Positions 10,277-12,258 of a DNA stretch of 12,258 nucleotides are shown here, one piece after another. Every line of letters starts with the position of its first letter. The first letter of the stretch is position 1. The position numbers were made by a program, and so were the translations under genes. A model generated the notes under the pieces. That model was not told where the DNA came from, did no database searches, and saw nothing but the letters and a program-made list of their open reading frames with translations. The stretch is from 39-52-133 sp036523795. GTDB lineage: Bacteria > Pseudomonadota > Gammaproteobacteria > Burkholderiales > Gallionellaceae. Location: the NCBI GenBank assembly GCA_036523795.1, contig DATDDN010000035.1, positions 1 to 12,258 of the forward strand. Reading direction: 5' to 3'.

Positions 10277-10291
10277 TCGCTTTTCCTCGTC

Positions 10292-11212
10292 TCAGACGTG
10301 CGCCAGCCAGTGGGCATATTTCGGGTTCTTGCCGGCTACGATGTCGAAGAAAGTCGATTGCAGCTTGGCCGTGATCGGGCCACGGCTGCCGGAGCCGATC
10401 ACGCGGTTGTCCAGCTCGCGGATGGGGGTGACTTCTGCCGCAGTGCCGGTGAAGAAGGCCTCTTCGGCGCAATACACTTCATCGCGCGTTATGCGCTTCT
10501 CAATCAGCTCCAGGCCCATGTCCTTGGCCAGGGTGATGATGGAGTCGCGCGTGATGCCTTCCAGGCAGGAAGTCAGGTCGGGCGTGTACAGCTTGCCCTT
10601 CTTCACGATGAAGATGTTCTCGCCGGCGCCTTCGGCCACGTAGCCGTCCACGTCCAGCAGCAGCGCTTCGTCATAGCCGTCATGCGCCACTTCCTGGTGT
10701 GCCAGGATGGAGTTGGTGTAGGTGCCCACGGATTTGGCGCGGCACATGTTGATGTTGACGTGATGGCGGGTGAAGCTCGAAGTCTTGACGCGGATGCCCT
10801 TGGCCATGCCTTCTTCGCCCAGGTAGGCGCCCCAGGGCCAGGCTGCGATGGCAACGTGGGTGCTGATGGCGGTGGCGGCGATGCCCATGGCCTCGGAGCC
10901 GTAGAACGCGATCGGGCGGATGTAGCAGGATTCCAGCTTGTTGGCGCGTACGACTTCCTTCTGCGCTTCCAGCACGGTTTCCTTGTCGTAAGGCATCTTC
11001 ATCTTGAAGATGTAGGCCGAGTTGAAGAAACGCTCGGTGTGCTCCTGCAGACGGAAGATGGCGGTGCCCTGGGTGGTCTTGTATGCGCGCACGCCCTCGA
11101 ACACGCCCATGCCGTAGTGCAGGGTGTGGGTCAGCACGTGGGTGGTGGCATCGCGCCAGGGGACTAGTTTGCCGTCATACCAGATAAAACCGTCGCGGTC
11201 GGCCATGGACAT
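10292..11212 (-). CDS. ilvE: Branched-chain amino acid aminotransferase
   Basis: A PLP-dependent fold-type IV transaminase for the last step of Leu, Ile and Val synthesis and the first step of their breakdown; cytoplasmic. The product is 306 residues (E. coli 309). The catalytic lysine is K160 in NMCRAKSVGTYTNS. E194 in VAEGAGENIF faces the PLP ring nitrogen in the family. HTLHYGMGVFEGVRAY near the N-terminus and FFTGTAAEVTPI near the C-terminus are BCAT signatures and argue against D-amino acid transaminase or ADC lyase. Start ATG 11212 has TTGAGGAAA upstream; ATG 11206 is possible but too far from it. It heads the ilvE/zinc-finger/waaF/mutase cluster and has its own promoter candidate just upstream. 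Confidence 0.95.
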   Translation of the reverse strand: MSMADRDGFIWYDGKLVPWRDATTHVLTHTLHYGMGVFEGVRAYKTTQGTAIFRLQEHTERFFNSAYIFKMKMPYDKETVLEAQKEVVRANKLESCYIRPIAFYGSEAMGIAATAISTHVAIAAWPWGAYLGEEGMAKGIRVKTSSFTRHHVNINMCRAKSVGTYTNSILAHQEVAHDGYDEALLLDVDGYVAEGAGENIFIVKKGKLYTPDLTSCLEGITRDSIITLAKDMGLELIEKRITRDEVYCAEEAFFTGTAAEVTPIRELDNRVIGSGSRGPITAKLQSTFFDIVAGKNPKYAHWLAHV

Positions 11213-11251
11213 AATGGGATTTCCTCAAGAAAGAATGTTGCGAAAGGTGCA

Positions 11252-11279
11252 ATTCTAGCTTTTTCCGCGGCTTTGTTGA
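11252..11279 (-). promoter_or_regulatory. Sigma-70-type promoter candidate for ilvE
   Basis: On the minus strand TCAACA (11274-11279) and TAGAAT (11252-11257, one mismatch to TATAAT) are separated by 16 bp. Transcription would start near 11245, leaving a ~33-base leader with the ilvE ribosome site. It suggests that ilvE and the genes after it can be transcribed independently of pstB. Confidence 0.55.
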
Positions 11280-11319
11280 AGTCGGGATGAATGCCGGGTG
11301 CTGAATCGTTGCGGGGGAG

Positions 11320-11344
11320 GGCTGCACATGCAGGTTGTGCAGCC
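11320..11344. other. Perfect hairpin upstream of the ilvE promoter
   Basis: GGCTGCACA, 7-base loop, TGTGCAGCC: a 9-bp perfect stem without a following T-run. It lies between the ilvE promoter candidate and the repeat units. It could be an operator, a further 3' structure of the pst transcript, or a degenerate member of the neighbouring hairpin family. Confidence 0.5.
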
Positions 11345-11371
11345 TGATTGCGGAAGGTGCCCGTGATGCAA

Positions 11372-11552
11372 GTGATGTAATGGTTCCGGCCGCCGCTGCG
11401 CGGCTTAACATGTGCCTGCACATGTTAGCCTTCACCGCTACATCACAGGTCGATTTAGCCAAACCAGCCTGTGATGTAATGGTTTCGGCCGCGCTACGCG
11501 GCTTAACATGCGCAGGCGCATGTTAGCCTCCACCGCTATATTACCGGCAGGT

Positions 11553-11577
<25 letters not shown>
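11372..11577 (-). repeat. Two tandem ~98-bp triple-hairpin units overlapping the pstB 3' end
   Basis: Units begin at 11372 and 11471, and a third copy of the short arm (GTRATRTA) starts at 11569. Each unit contains a long stem (11438-11479; 11536-11577), a stem TAACATG...CATGTTA (11406-11427; 11504-11525) and a GC-rich stem GCCGC...GCGGC (11389-11404; 11488-11502). The order and spacing are the same in both units apart from a 1-base indel. The first unit in the transcription direction includes the last codons of pstB. The whole 340-bp gap 11213-11552 is thus repeats, one extra hairpin and the ilvE promoter, with no supported gene. Confidence 0.85.

Positions 11578-12258
<681 letters not shown>

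Noticed and set aside
10298..11167. 289-codon plus-strand open frame opposite ilvE
   Set aside because: Shadow of ilvE; Gly/Val/His/Asp-rich translation with no family likeness.
11164..11526. Short open frames in the pstB-ilvE gap (minus 11164-11421 and 11175-11462, plus 11335-11526)
   Set aside because: They run through hairpin repeats and a promoter, lack ribosome sites, and their repeated peptides reflect only the DNA repeats.

Overview
The window is about 12.3 kb of GC-rich bacterial chromosome with no phage, IS or CRISPR content. Protein families and gene order (recA-recX followed by alaS; ilvE, zinc-finger gene, waaF and a phosphohexomutase as a cluster) point to a Gram-negative proteobacterium, most likely a betaproteobacterium, perhaps Nitrosomonadales/Gallionellaceae-like. 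This placement is inferred from remembered family sequences and synteny, not from a search.

Plus strand, left half: the 3' part of recA (its first ~14 codons lie outside the window) overlaps recX, which starts on TTG. A 531-residue Ala/Glu/Lys/Arg helical protein follows; its core is 19 consecutive 18-residue units. A REP-like palindrome, a small membrane protein and alaS come next. alaS ends at a strong bidirectional hairpin terminator shared with the convergent minus-strand genes.

Minus strand, right half, in transcription order from the right edge: the 3' part of pstB (phosphate-import ATPase); a 340-bp gap filled by structured repeats plus an ilvE promoter candidate; ilvE (branched-chain aminotransferase); a 66-residue CHCC zinc-finger protein; waaF (LPS heptosyltransferase II); a phosphomannomutase/phosphoglucomutase; then after a 132-bp gap an FmdE-like gene and a hemerythrin-like gene. 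Gaps of 14-38 bp from ilvE to the mutase suggest one operon. waaF and the mutase both serve envelope polysaccharide synthesis. The FmdE-like and hemerythrin genes, 7 bp apart, look like a separate two-gene unit.

Most genes are ordinary housekeeping genes. Two things stand out. (1) The pstB-ilvE gap holds two ~98-bp units of three hairpins each. The pstB C-terminal codons form one arm of the first hairpin, the second unit carries a look-alike of that pstB end, and the arms differ between units largely by paired (compensatory) changes. (2) The long protein after recX has an exact 18-residue period, which fits five turns of an undistorted alpha-helix, and ends in an abrupt Pro/Trp/Phe tail.
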